NCBI GenBank assembly: GCA_949361645.1
Contig: OX442425.1
Coordinates: 5,691,922-5,755,921, forward strand
Length of the DNA stretch: 64,000 nucleotides
Source of the DNA: Spongilla lacustris
Taxonomy: Eukaryota > Porifera > Demospongiae > Spongillida > Spongillidae
Direction of reading: 5' to 3'
Shown here: positions 36,901 to 47,819 of the stretch, piece after piece
How positions within the stretch are numbered: position 1 is the stretch's first letter
How the letters are laid out: each line of letters opens with the position of its first letter
Notes under the pieces: generated by a model
The model's input: the letters and a program-made list of their open reading frames with translations, nothing else
What the model was told of the DNA's origin: nothing
Databases searched by the model: none
Position numbers and translations under genes: made by a program

Positions 36901-39492
36901 AACTATACTACACACATATGTCCTAAAGAACTACCATGCACCCTGCCCATGACCATGATGGCCCTGGATATTGATCTAACTAAACATGCACATGTTCATT
37001 CTGCTGTAGATGTCAAACAGGGCAACATATTTGGGGTGACCTTGGTGGGATGGACAGTAAAGACGCTAGGCGTGAGAACACGTTTTGGGCCTCCTACCCC
37101 CAATTGTGGATTGAAAAGTGCCGATAAGGACTTCTGCGTGCTATACAAACATTCTGAAATCATGCGTGCACACAATATATTCTGTTATGCTTCATGGCAG
37201 TGTGCATTTTGATCAGTTCTTTTTATCGTTGTCACCGGAGCGGCCAGCTCAACTCTCTGAAGAGCGGTTGAATCAGGAATGGGCAAATAATTTTTAGCCA
37301 TAAAGTCTCTCCACCACGTAAGTGGGTCAGCTAGCTTTTCTATAAAGTCTGGTTCGTTTTCTTTCATATACTTAACAAGTTCTTTGTTTTCTATTTTTTT
37401 CGGTGTCAATTTTATTATCGTTCTGTTGACTCTATTTTTTAAAACCCAATACAAATAGTACCAGTTAAGAATCATGTACTGTATAGCACGAAATATATTT
37501 GATATCTACCTGGAATTTGTTTGCGCAAGGGTTCTCATTAGCCTCTTCAGCATCTGAAGGAGATTGCATGCATGGTGCTGTTAACTTTGCTAGAACTGGA
37601 TGGTATGAGATTGGATATGATGATGTCCATGGTAAAACTTAATCGGCATTCATTTTGAAAGGTATTCACTACACCATGCATGCATGCAAAACCCACTCGT
37701 TGCAAGGTTCATCAAATAGCGGCTTGTGAATATAGCAAAGAACTGCCACAGTGTACTTGTACGTGATCACTAGCTTGGTAAGGGGTCGATATTAACTTTT
37801 TATTCGCCATTGATGAATACCTGAGAATACGTAATTTTTAACCGGGATATTTAACCGCGGATAAACGCGATACCGGTTATACGTATACGACATATACAGT
37901 TATATGTTAACCTTTTAACCGCGAAAAGGTACTACATATGTTACTGCCCGATTCATGTACAATCTTTGACCCGCTTTTAAGCGGGTCGACCCGCTTTGCA
38001 GCCGTTCGACCGGCTTCAAGGCGGGCAGCCCGCTGTAAAGCCGGTCGATTGACTAATTAGCTTAGATAACACATCACATGAAGTGTTTTCAATAGACCCC
38101 TTGTTGAGTGGGATGAATACTCTTCCCTGTCACACGTAGATTCCTGTCACTTGTTGTTCACTGCGGAATATAGGGGTCAAAGTCAAAGGTTGTTTAGAGA
38201 AACAGCTATATAATTGCTCAGTACAGCGGCGTGGAAGCAGATGCCACCTCAATGGAAGAAAGAATCTGCTGTCTTTCTCATGGAAAACTTTCCTTCAGGC
38301 ATTAGAACAAGTGGCGTATATAGACACGAGTATGGTGAATACATTACAGCTACTATAAAAGATCCATCAAGACTCAAGTTACAAGAACTTGAATTACTTT
38401 GTAAAATTTAACAGGTATATGAGCTCCAGTTTGGGGGCACGTGACGTATTTGTTGCATGTACCCGCTACAAATTGTAGATCGCTGCATGCATTTTTTCAT
38501 GTAATATACGGTATAATTATTATTGATTTCCTTACCCTTGAGTTGGTACAAAATTCCCATCTCTCACAGAAGGTCTTATCTTCCAAGCTTGAAGACCAAC
38601 AGTTCAATAACCTTTTTCAAAGTGCAACCTTGACTGACAGGGCTCGTCTTTTGTCCATCTCTTCCCCTCATGCCTCTGCTTGGCTGTCAGTCACTCCCTC
38701 CCCTCGACTTAACCTCCACTTGGATCCGGCAGAATTTCAAGTAGCACTGAAGTGGTGGTTGGGTATCCCGGTTGTCCAATGCCAAAGTTGCCCTCACTGT
38801 CCTTCCTTTGCATTGGATGACTTTGGCCATCACGCCCTCAGTTGTAAGCATGGAGGGGATGTGGTATTGCGCCATAATAAGCTCCGGGACATTTTTTCAG
38901 ACTTCTGCCAACGTGCTTGCCTGGGTCCACGTTTAGAGATGGGATGTGGGGCTGGGTTTACCAATACACAATCCCGCCCAGCAGATGTTCTTGTCCCCAA
39001 CTGGGACCTTGGCAAACCTGCTGCCTTTGACTTGTCCGTCACGTCCACGCTACATTCAAGTGTCTTGCTAGAAGCGAGCGTGACGGCAGGTTCGGCAGCC
39101 CTTGCAGCTGAGAACAGAAAGCACAATAGCAATGACAGGAAGTGTGAGGAACTGGGTTGGGTCTGCATCCCACTTGTGGTCGAGACCTATGGGTGTTGGG
39201 GTGCTGCAGCAGTGGCGGCTTTTTCTAAGCTTGCTGGTCGTCTTTCCACCAGGCTAAACCAACCCAAATCCAGGACCATCTTTGGAATATACAGCCGCCT
39301 AGGCCTAGCCTTAGTGAGAGCCAACTGCAGAGCCATCCTGTCCAGGGTAACTTGACTGTAAGGCCTGAAGTGCCTCTCTTTTAGGTTCAATTCCGAGGTT
39401 TTATGCATTTAGCACCAATATTAGTAATGTGATGTTATATTCATTCGTTCATGTATTCTATGTATATATTATATATATAATTATTATTAAAA

Positions 39493-39525
<33 letters not shown>

Positions 39526-40172
39526 TAATAATAATAATAATAAACGGAAGTCCGACGAAGCTGGACCTAGGAACATTGAACGGGAGCGCACGCGGGGATT
39601 GCATTTGCTAGGTTTATGTAGATTGTTGGATACGTACATGTAGATGTATATACATCTAGGTCTTCTGTATGAATGTAATCTCATCTATGATGTATTTTGA
39701 AATAAAAATTCCCTTTCCCTCCTACCTACATGTACACAAGGTCTGGCGTTAGTAGAATTGAAAAGTGTTTAAGCAATTTTTGTCAACCGTGGTTAAAAAA
39801 ACGTTTACCGGGGTTAATATCGGTCAATCTATGGTTAAGAAACACCTCTTATACCTTCATACAGCATATACATGTAACTATAAAATGAAACTGACATTAA
39901 TGAAGGCACATGTATCACGTGCACGCTAGGTACATGGTATATAATTACATGTAGCAGATTGACCGATTGCACAATAGGAAATCTCCAATCCTCTGTATAT
40001 GGCTATACTTTGTTGCACCTCCAAAACACCCTTTTACTATCCCCATCCCTCCCATATAGCCACCACTGACATCATCTGGTTGATGAACTTGTGCACCAGC
40101 TGATAGCAACATCCTCACAACTTCTGCATCGCCTTTGTAAGATGCATACATCAGTGGTGATTTTCCGTTGTT
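33902..40172 (-). CDS. Ankyrin-repeat gene, 3' block of exons
   Basis: Six minus-strand exons each encode one ankyrin repeat: 40172-40071, 35872-35774, 35403-35305, 34989-34894, 34412-34311 and 34012-33902. They start after CTTTAG or CTTCAG and end at GTCAGT or GTGAGT; all are multiples of three, starting and ending in phase 0. Typical text is GKSSLMCASERGHKEIVSML followed by LSAGAQVNQEDK, the ankyrin pattern (G-x-T/S-x-L-M-x-A-x-x-x-G-H-x-x-V-V-x-x-L-L-x-x-G-A-x-V) with helix-turn-helix residues kept. Exon 34989-34894 has an in-frame stop. By family these are protein-binding scaffolds; no other domain is seen, and the partner is unknown. Continuity with the 5' block across a 10.5-kb, element-filled intron is inferred. 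Confidence 0.8.
34894..34989 (-). pseudogene. Ankyrin exon with in-frame stop
   Basis: Reads SEMSSL, then TAA, then LASQRGQEVVQILLSTGAKV. The stop falls where other exons have the Met or Val of SLMMAS. Splice sites (CTTCAG acceptor, GTGAGT donor) are intact and the exon is 96 nt, so skipping it would keep the frame. Confidence 0.75.
36165..36484. other. Intron sequence; nothing recognised
   Basis: Between ankyrin exons 35872 and 40172. No domain is seen up to the retroelement fragment at 36485. Confidence 0.35.
36485..36735 (+). pseudogene. Retroelement C-terminal fragment, short copy
   Basis: The frame reads CSELGWQCIPLAVEAYGAWG, then SIMLVRANARAILARS. It is a clear homologue of the end of the ORF at 38441-39355 (CEELGWVCIPLVVETYGCWG, LALVRANCRAILSR). 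Only the last 80 or so residues are present. Sense is opposite to the ankyrin gene. Confidence 0.75.
37185..37475 (-). pseudogene. hAT transposase C-terminal (dimerisation) remnant
   Basis: The frame contains DPLTWWRDFMAKNYLPIPDS and TALQRVE, resembling the hAT C-terminal pattern D-P-L-x-W-W ... L-A-x-x-Y-L-x-I-P-A-T-S-x-x-x-E-R-V-F-S. It is part of a larger repeated element (about 37240-37935) shared with copy A at 14562-15422. The N-terminal and catalytic parts are absent. Confidence 0.6.
37240..37935. mobile_element. hAT-like element (copy B)
   Basis: Shares with 14562-15422 the blocks GAGCGGTTGAATCAGGAATG, ATAATTTTTAGCCATAAAGT, AACTTTGCTAGAACTGGATG, GATGATGTCCATGGTAAAAC and the terminal TTTAACCGxGATATTTAACCGCGG. 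The left terminus is not well defined. Confidence 0.65.
38217..38411 (+). CDS. Possible terminal exon of an unknown protein
   Basis: After a plausible acceptor (ATTGCTCAG) the frame reads TAAWKQMPPQWKKESAVFLM to LQELELLCKI-stop. The composition is coding-like, but no family is recognised and no upstream exon was found. It may instead belong to the retroelement that follows. Confidence 0.3.
   Translation, partial: LSTAAWKQMPPQWKKESAVFLMENFPSGIRTSGVYRHEYGEYITATIKDPSRLKLQELELLCKI
38441..39355 (+). CDS. Retroelement ORF fragment with zinc motif and nuclease-like block
   Basis: An open frame of 304 codons, coding-like from about 38550. In order: SPHASAWLSVTPSPRLNLHL, a Cys/His cluster (CQSCPHC ... 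GHHALSCKHGGDVV), RHNKLRDIFSDFCQRA, RPADVLVPNWDLGKPAAFDL, SVTAGSAALAAENRK, LGWVCIPLVVETYGCWG and LALVRANCRAILSR-V-T-stop. This arrangement is seen at the C-terminus of reverse-transcriptase elements in many invertebrates; the RPADV ... AFDLSV block may be a PD-(D/E)XK-type nuclease. RT motifs are absent, so this is the 3' part of an element, although its reading frame is intact. It lies antisense in the ankyrin intron. Confidence 0.65.
   Translation: MTYLLHVPATNCRSLHAFFHVIYGIIIIDFLTLELVQNSHLSQKVLSSKLEDQQFNNLFQSATLTDRARLLSISSPHASAWLSVTPSPRLNLHLDPAEFQVALKWWLGIPVVQCQSCPHCPSFALDDFGHHALSCKHGGDVVLRHNKLRDIFSDFCQRACLGPRLEMGCGAGFTNTQSRPADVLVPNWDLGKPAAFDLSVTSTLHSSVLLEASVTAGSAALAAENRKHNSNDRKCEELGWVCIPLVVETYGCWGAAAVAAFSKLAGRLSTRLNQPKSRTIFGIYSRLGLALVRANCRAILSRVT
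39356..40070. other. No gene; AAT microsatellite
   Basis: An (AAT)n tract at 39493-39543 follows the retroelement ORF, consistent with a retroelement 3' tail. The remainder is intron sequence. Confidence 0.45.
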
Positions 40173-40590
40173 CTAAAGAGACGAAAATCGCGGTGCAAAA
40201 AGTTATTGTTATGACACATTTTGCATTTTTGTTCACATTTAACGAATATGCCTGAGTAGTATATTACGGCGTACAGTTGTACATTCAAGAATCTGCATGC
40301 GTAAAATACTCAACATCTATGAAGCACATTTTTAAAAAACTTGTACGATATTGTATTAAGTGTATTTGAAGTGCTACAAAATATATACTCGTGAGTACAT
40401 GTATACAATATATCACCGGTATGTTATAAAATTCCACACATTCCCACTGTTTATACATAATAAGTACCTTTGAAATATACCACACAATATACATGTACAT
40501 TCTTTGAGTGCATAGTAGGCAATTGATATAAATGTGTAAGAATGCGCAATTACCTACAGCTAGCTGCATCTGTGCAATTATGAGGGATAG

Positions 40591-40627
40591 CAGTAGCGGA
40601 TCCAGGGGGGGGGGGCACAACGGGCCC

Positions 40628-40659
<32 letters not shown>

Positions 40660-41399
40660 GAGGGTCCCACCCCTACGTATACACGTACATGTACGAATAT
40701 GTGTACGCGAACATATGCAAACACAGCGCAAAGATATAGCTACGGCAGAAATGGCCTATACGTACGCCTACCGTACGTACATAATGATACATGGGTCAGG
40801 GCCAAGTATGAATATGATTGCATCTGGCGCTTTTATCACGTGCCATAATAGCATTCGGCTGTACAATAGAAGTAAAGGCAAAAGGTATGTTACATTAGCC
40901 GGCCGTTTAGCGTATGGTATTCAATTTTCCCTCTAGAGAGCATATCGAAAAGTACCAAAAACCGAGCATAAGCCTATATATTTACGTGGAGGTAAATAAC
41001 GCCCACGCGTCATGTGACCATATGATAAAGGTAGTACCGGTACTGATTTCACTGAATAAACGGTGAGTTCAGTACATGTGCTATCAACGGCGATGTATCG
41101 GCGCATTGAACATATAGCGGCTGAGCTCTTGATCTGTCGCTCCCCAGCCTCAATCTGTAATTACATTTTTTACGTACTTTTGGGGGGGTTTTCTTAGCAA
41201 AAAGCGTTGGCTTCTGGGGCTCCGCCCCAGACCCCGGTGGGGGAGCTTACAGCGCTCCCCCACACCCCCTAGCTGGGCGGGAGGGGTGCCCCCCTCCCAC
41301 ACCCTCCCCGGGGCGGACCCGCCTACTACTTCGCCCCACCCATTGCCACACCCTCGCTCGTGCCCCCCCCCCCCCTCCCAATTCCTGGATCCGCCACTG
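40591..41399. mobile_element. Element with CAGTxGCGGATCCAG inverted ends
   Basis: The left end CAGTAGCGGATCCAGGGGGG and the right end (complement CAGTGGCGGATCCAGGAATT) are inverted copies. Each is followed by long G or C runs (40631-40659, and C-rich at 41363-41378). The interior is G/C-rich with no transposase. Similar ends are found on hAT-type elements in other animals. A target duplication is not exact. Confidence 0.6.
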
Positions 41400-42400
41400 G
41401 ATAGGCTATCATTCTTTCTCCAACCTTTCTGTTTGGTGTACGTAGCATGCAAGGCAGGTGCAGAGAAAGTTGTCCAGTGCATTGAAAATAGCTGGGAGAG
41501 GAGACAGTTTGTTTGGTGTTATTAGATGGGAGGTGACCCTTTGCAGAGCTGAGGTCATTGGCCCTGTTTTTTGCCATTGCCCATAGAGTATTCAGGTCAT
41601 TGTCTAACTAAATCATGCAGAGTGACTCAATTTGATAATGTGGGGGTTGGTGGCTCCTTTCTGTTTAAGAGAAGGGAGGACACACTTTGCATATGGAGAA
41701 ATCAACGGACACGAAAGTTGCGGTTTGTAAATTTTTGGATTTCATTCCGCGGTACGTTCCATAGAGAATGTATGGCGTTTTTACTAACTTGATTATTATT
41801 TACTTAACTAACAGACCTGCAACTTTTGCCACCCTCTAATACTACTCTAAATGATGTTTAAATGTAGGCAATTTCAAATTTTATACCTTGTATCGTCCAA
41901 AATTCTGGGACCATTTCTGAAAATATGATATTCCATAGACTTGTACAGAAAATGGAAAAAAATCATGCTAATTAAGATATTCCATTAGTTATAACTAATG
42001 AACAGAGGGGGGTTAGAACTTTTGCCACCCTCTGAAACAATTCTAAAACTATCCAAATAATATAATATATGAAAAAAAGTGAATGTTGTCGTGAAGAATT
42101 TGGGGACCATTTTTAAAAATAGTAAATCAGTTTTGGTGCAATAAGGCGCCATTTTTAAATGGCGTTTCTATGTGTTGCCATAGATATTTAGTAAAATCAA
42201 GGATATTCCATAGTTAATGACATGCCAGCATTTTGCAAAGCTGGAGTCGAGCAGAGGGCGTGGTGGGCCAGGTGCCGCCCCGTGCCGGGGGTAACTACTA
42301 GTACATGCCATGGAATACTAAAAGCTTCGAGTCTGTGTTTTCTACAAGACAGATCGATGTATTGAAATGATGTTAGGCTGCTTACCTCGACCTGCTGCTC
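41400..42400. other. Intron sequence; no gene seen
   Basis: Contains direct similarity within itself (ACTTTTGCCACCCTCTAA at about 41822 and ACTTTTGCCACCCTCTGA at about 42019), so a diverged tandem duplication of about 200 bp. No domain is found. Confidence 0.4.
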
Positions 42401-42440
42401 AGACAAGAGATGTAGGCCTACACGTAGCTGTAGCTGGATC

Positions 42441-43290
42441 TGAGCTATCCGAGTGCATCCTGAGGTCTACAGGGTGACGAGGGTGCATGGGATAGCTAAG
42501 AAGGATGGCAGGGGAGTGTGACGCGTCAACGGAAGACTGGTTGAGTTAATACGTCGAGCGGCTAGAACATTTCTTCCTGGCAAATAAAGTGGAAGCCGAA
42601 CAGAAAAAGGACGCTTTCCTCGCCTGTATACATTTGGCCTGCTCCGAGCGCTCGTAGCACCCCAGAAATTGAAAGACCGAACGTACGAGCAACTGGTCGC
42701 AGCCTTAACGACACACGTAGCGCCTAAACCTCTAGTCATCGCAGAACGTACGGTTCCACAAACGGGACAAAAGGAGGGATATGTGGTATGCAGCAAGTTT
42801 GCAGAACTGTGCGTTTGGTGCGACGTTATCAGAGACGCTGAGAGACAGGGTGTTCTTTGGTATGAGGGACGAGGGGGTACAGAAGAGACTCCTCACAAAG
42901 GCAGACCTCACTTTTGCCAAGGTGCTGGAGACAGCGGAAATTGCGGAAAGGGAGACTAAAGACGCGCAGAACAGTTGCAGAGTGTCACAAAACAGGAACA
43001 AGACTGAAGTACATCAAGTGGCAGCACCACCAAGAAGGGGGAGACCGTCAGGCCTAGGGGCTTGCAACAGGTGTGGAGGAGCGCATGATACTCAACAGTG
43101 CAAGTTCAGAAACAAAGTTTGCAGGAAATGGGGGCAAATTGAGAGGGCGTGTTGTGTAAAGAAAAGGGCAGAAGGAACAGGCGTTGGAAAGGGTGTACCC
43201 ACTAGAGACCACTCTGTGAAGGAACTAAAGGGGGACGATGAAAGCAATGAAGAATGGGACAGACTGAAATGGGATCACTACATGGCCTAG
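42441..43290 (+). pseudogene. Ty3/gypsy LTR end, primer site and gag fragment
   Basis: TGAGCTATCCGAGTGCATCC (42441-) ends an LTR-like segment, followed by GGTGACGAGGGTGC (42472) as a primer-binding site. Gag begins at ATG 42505 (MAGECDASTEDW) with an in-frame TAA at 42546-42548 before YVERLEHFFLANKVE. After at least two frameshifts it continues as LSETLRDRVFFGMRDEGVQK, RLLTKADLTFAKVLETAEIA and a CCHC knuckle CNRCGGAHDTQQC, ending at 43290. It is homologous to the gag at 21826-22875. The same LTR-end block recurs at 44479-44504, the probable 3' remnant. Confidence 0.75.
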
Positions 43291-43389
43291 CAAAAGACAA
43301 GAGATATGGAATGAAACAGAGGACAATGGGTAAACCTATATGTATGTGGAGTTCATCATGAATGAACAACTGCTATGTATCAATACAAT

Positions 43390-43965
43390 TGGTTGTACCC
43401 CAAATTGTACAGGCCTGTACAATTTTATAGGCCTGTACCACTGTACAGGCCACTACCCCTCCCTGTACATGCCATTACCCTTGTACAGGCCTGCACCCCT
43501 GTACAAGCCTGTACCCTTGTACAGTCCTGTACACACACCCCCCCCCCCCCCCCCCCAAGTACAGGCCTGTACCCCTGTCCAGGCCACTACCCCTCCCTGT
43601 ACACGCCATTACCCTTGTACAGGCCTGCACCCCTGTACAAGCCTGTACCCTTGTACAGTCCTGTACCCCCCACCCACCCCAGTACAGGCCTGTACCCCTG
43701 TCCAGGCTTGTACCCCTCCCTGCATGTACACGCCTTTACCCCTGTACAAGCCTGTACCCACTGTACAGTCCTGTAAACCCCCCCTCCCCCCCCCCCCCCC
43801 CCCCCCCCCGCCAGTACAGGCCTGTACCCCTGTCCAGGCTTGTATCCCTGTACCCCTCCTTGAACATGCCTGTATCCCTGAGCAGGCCTGTACCCCTCCG
43901 TGAACAGTGGTACAGGCCTATACCTCTCCCTGTACCCTTTCACAGGATTGTACTGCTGTACATGT
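43390..43965. repeat. Minisatellite built on palindrome GTACAGGCCTGTAC
   Basis: Degenerate units alternate GTACAGGCCTGTACCCCTG, GTACAAGCCTGTACCCTTG and GTACAGTCCTGTACCCC, broken by three poly(dC) runs (about 43539-43556, 43668-43680 and 43786-43809). Many units contain a perfect or near-perfect 14-bp palindrome. Open frames here are by-products of the repeat. Confidence 0.92.
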
Positions 43966-43989
43966 ATAGTTCATGTCTCTACTCAAAGC

Positions 43990-44400
43990 ATGGCTTTATA
44001 ACCGGACCTCTTCTGTAGTTTTGGGTGGCCATCCCTCCTGAATAGACTGAAACACCCTTGCTAACACCAGGTCCCTTAATTGTTGTTGTTCTTCGTAATT
44101 CTGCCACTGCGACCGGGAGGGTTTGTAGTTGGAAATGTCCCTCCTTCCTCCTCGTCCATTTGTGCCATCTGCATGTCGGCCACCACTGGGAGACATGAAA
44201 GTGCATCAGCATTTGTGTTCTGAGTGGTACTCTTGTACCTGATATCAAGACAGGGCTAGCCTACCGCATATACCAATGCAACCGTGCTGCTGTCACTGCT
44301 GGTAATCCCTTTTCAGGGTTGAGAATGGACAAGAAGGGATGGTGGTCTGTCACCAGTGTGAAATGGGGAGGAACTGTGATGTCCGGAAACATTCAGTGAT
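43990..44400 (-). pseudogene. Ty3/gypsy RNase H fragment
   Basis: On the minus strand: PHFTLVTDHHPFLSILNPEK, GLPAVTAARLHWY, then after a stop and frameshift the NADAL-type segment and LRDLVLARVFQSIQEGWPP. This is the RNase H end and pre-integrase linker of a gypsy pol. Its orientation is opposite to the gag fragment at 42505-43290, so it is from a different insertion or an inverted piece. Confidence 0.7.
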
Positions 44401-44504
44401 TAGAGATATATAGGATCACGTGTGTGCATGTGATTACGTGTATGATTCAGTATAATGAATGAATGGTTGTTGATGTTGTGAGCTATCCGAGTGCATCCTG
44501 AGGT

Positions 44505-45542
44505 ATCGAGTGTCTGAGAAACAAACCAGCCTAGGACGCCATTGCAGGTGGTTGAATATTTTGAAACATGATCACATGTACATGTACAACAGTGCTTTGT
44601 TGTGACACCTGCAGTTAAATTAACACAACAGTAACGCTACATTACATCCATAGTGACATCCATGCACATGCACTGTTCCTTCTGCTAGTTCCTGCAGCTA
44701 GTGAGCGTTGTATGTAAAAAATCAATTTAAGCTGACACTTGAACTCCCTGAAATAAAAATGCAGTGATTACTAGAATACACCTGAACACACATATTGCAT
44801 ACTGTAGAAGAGAACAGGTTAACTTACGTCCTTTTCTTCAACCCAATATAAGTGTCTTCTTAAAACCACTTTACAACACTGGAAAGCATGGTATTATTCA
44901 GTTTTATTTTGTTTTTTAAAAACAAACCCAGCTAGCTTACCTTTTTCCTTTCATACACAATCCTTTCAACCGGATAGTACTTCATTTGACATGCGCTATA
45001 AGATGAGAGCCAGGGCCAGCGGGGTGAATGGAGATAAGGGGAGGAAAGGAGAGAGGAGGAGTGAGAGTGATGGGAGGGAGGGGGAGGTAGGAAAATTGAC
45101 GGGACGAGGAGGGAGGGAGATGGAAGGGGAGGTAAGGAAATTGAATGGAGGAGGAAAAGAGAAAGTATTATTTGGGTTTTTTTGTACAGGTTGTGGTGGC
45201 AGTTTGTATATACCAAAACATTGAGTGTCTGACTGGCTAAATACAATTGAGGGATTCATGAAAGTTTGTGTTATGATGTTCTACTTCCATTGCTGCAGTA
45301 TTATTGTAGGAAGTCTTCCCTTCATATGTACAGTTAAATGGCATGTTTGTGAACCCTGGATTAATTGACAAAAAAGCAAGTGACATGCCACGTGTACACC
45401 AGGGGGTAGGTACGGTAAATCCCTGGTGTTATAGGAAGTACTTGCATGTAATGGTGTGCTTCTTGTACACGTAACATCTGTAGCAATAGTGATACTGGCA
45501 GATGTTGCCTATTCCTGCCTCCTCCTCCCCCACGTTCAGCTG
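44505..45542. other. Intron sequence; no gene seen
   Basis: Includes a purine-rich stretch (about 45020-45160, GGGAGG and GAGGAG runs). No domain is found. Confidence 0.4.
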
Positions 45543-45702
<160 letters not shown>

Positions 45703-46133
45703 AAACACCTGGTGATCCTATCTTATTTCAATGTTTGTACAAAGTAACAAAGGCCCAATGTTATGAATTTTGTTGTGTGGCCAGACTGTGCTGATAAAAG
45801 GTCTAGGTCTGTACATGTACATACAGTGAATAATCTCATGCACAATGTCATGCATCTTTCTGCAAATACAACCCCTAGGCCTAGGCCTGGTTTTGCTGGT
45901 TGTCCTAGGGAAAAGCTGTGTCCTGGAAGTTCATAGTATGTTAACAGATGTGCAGCACTACTACTTGTGTCCATACATGTATGTACATTTTTGATGAGCC
46001 CCAGGGTTATTCTATTGCCTGTCTACTTGTTGCCAGCTAGGCTTGGAGTACTACAGTTGAGAGCCTTACTGTTGACAGTAATGAGAGCAAGGTACTACAT
46101 GTAATGCCGTGCATACTAAAAATGAAAACCTTT

Positions 46134-46260
46134 AGGGAAGGCCAACAGTATAGGGAGAAGGCCAACAGTATAGGGAGAAGGCCAACTGTATAGGGAGAAG
46201 GCCAACTGTATAGGGAGAAGGCCACTGTATAGGGAGAAGGCCAACTGACCAACAGTATAG
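46134..46260. repeat. 20-bp minisatellite, small array
   Basis: Six or so copies of GGGAGAAGGCCAACAGTATA, the same unit as the large array at 47820-48690. Confidence 0.95.
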
Positions 46261-47403
46261 TATACATGTATAACATGTACATGTACATGTAAGTTGTCAA
46301 GGGAGGTGTGTGTCCATATATGTATGTACGAAGTGGGCCCATAAGGTTATTCTACTTGTGATAACTAATGCAAACACTAAATGGGCATGGGCCAACCTAC
46401 ATGTATGAAGCTTTGGCATAGCCCCAGAACCATTATCCCTTGTTAGGCCAGTAGGGGCCAAAACCAGCTTAAGGCTGGCTTGTGGTTTCCTTGTCCACAC
46501 AATGGATGTGGTTGCTTTGCAAAACTTAGGTAACCACTAAAATCACTACCTATCTTTGAAGTACCACTGCTTGTACATGTAGTGACCTACAGCCAAAAAT
46601 GTTGCATGAAGGGCATACGATGACTTGGCTACATACATGTATAGAAGGGTTAAGGTTACCACACGTACACGTAGGTAACATGTTGCATGCAACTCAAATG
46701 AATATAGCGCATGGTAGCCTTTTAAAGCACAGCCTCATATGCAAATGTAGTAATATTAAATTTACCAGAACTTTTGTGTAGGTAGTCAGGGTTAGGGTTT
46801 ATACCTGTATCTGGTAGCCACCAGATGAGAGCATTTTTGAAATTAGTCCTGGGTACATATACTAGGTACAGGATTATGTAACAGTAGATGGTGTCTATAA
46901 CGATAGACAATAGTACATGTAACAAAGAGTACATGTACAAGTTAATGTACCTCTCCAGGCCCTTAAACAGAAGTACTTTAACATGCATGTTCAAAGACTT
47001 CTGATGGAGCCGTCACCCAAGTGATGCATTGTATGTGTACAAAGGATACCTCCCCCCTTTCTGGGGGATTTGGAGAGGTGATCCAATGACACCACCAACA
47101 CCCCTCCAGGGGAGTGAGGAAGTGTTCTCAACACCAATGCATGCAAAGAAAAATTAGCATGTCCAAAAATACCATGCGTACTCTAGTGCATGTAACCACC
47201 ATCACAATAGCCCCCAAACAGCCATTCACACACCTGTTATCTGTCGTCACTGTGTTCAAAGGACTGGGGAAGTAGCCAGACCAGTAAATACTTTGGTTTG
47301 TAGTACTGCAGTTAGTAGGTCTTCATTGATCCTCTGCTCCTCCAGTAGTATGGTAGCTCTCTCCTGGTAGATTGTTGTGTCTTGTTGTGGTTGTACAGCA
47401 ATC

Positions 47404-47412
47404 TGTGTGTGT

Positions 47413-47468
<56 letters not shown>

Positions 47469-47472
47469 GTGT
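47404..47472. repeat. (GT)n microsatellite
   Basis: An interrupted GT tract of about 70 bp. Confidence 0.95.
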
Positions 47473-47819
47473 TTGTGTCCAAATTATTATTATTTATATC
47501 TGATGTATATGGATGTACATGTAAGTACCACTGTGTACAGGTATATGTGTGGACATCATTGGTGTGTGTGCCCATGTTTGAAGCACACAATACACAGCTC
47601 TACATCAGCGTGTGTAGTGTGCACATGATGGAGACACTTGTGAATATGTGCATCGCCACCAGTAGAGCTACTACATTGAGTGTCCACACTGTAACTGAGT
47701 GTGCGTGACTTGCTGGAAGTGTCCATGCACGTGTGTGGTGTGTGTGTCCCACAGGTCAGCTATACACATGGTAAACAAAGGGACAGAGATGCTACACAAA
47801 TGGACAATGCTCAGTGGTT

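Noticed and set aside
41286..41577. Short frame reading VYVACKAGAEKVVQ, ankyrin-like
   Set aside because: On the plus strand, without ankyrin-exon splice sites, and only a few residues match.
43340..43943. Proline/tyrosine-rich and glycine-rich frames
   Set aside because: Translations of the GTACAGGCCTGTAC array and poly(dC) runs.
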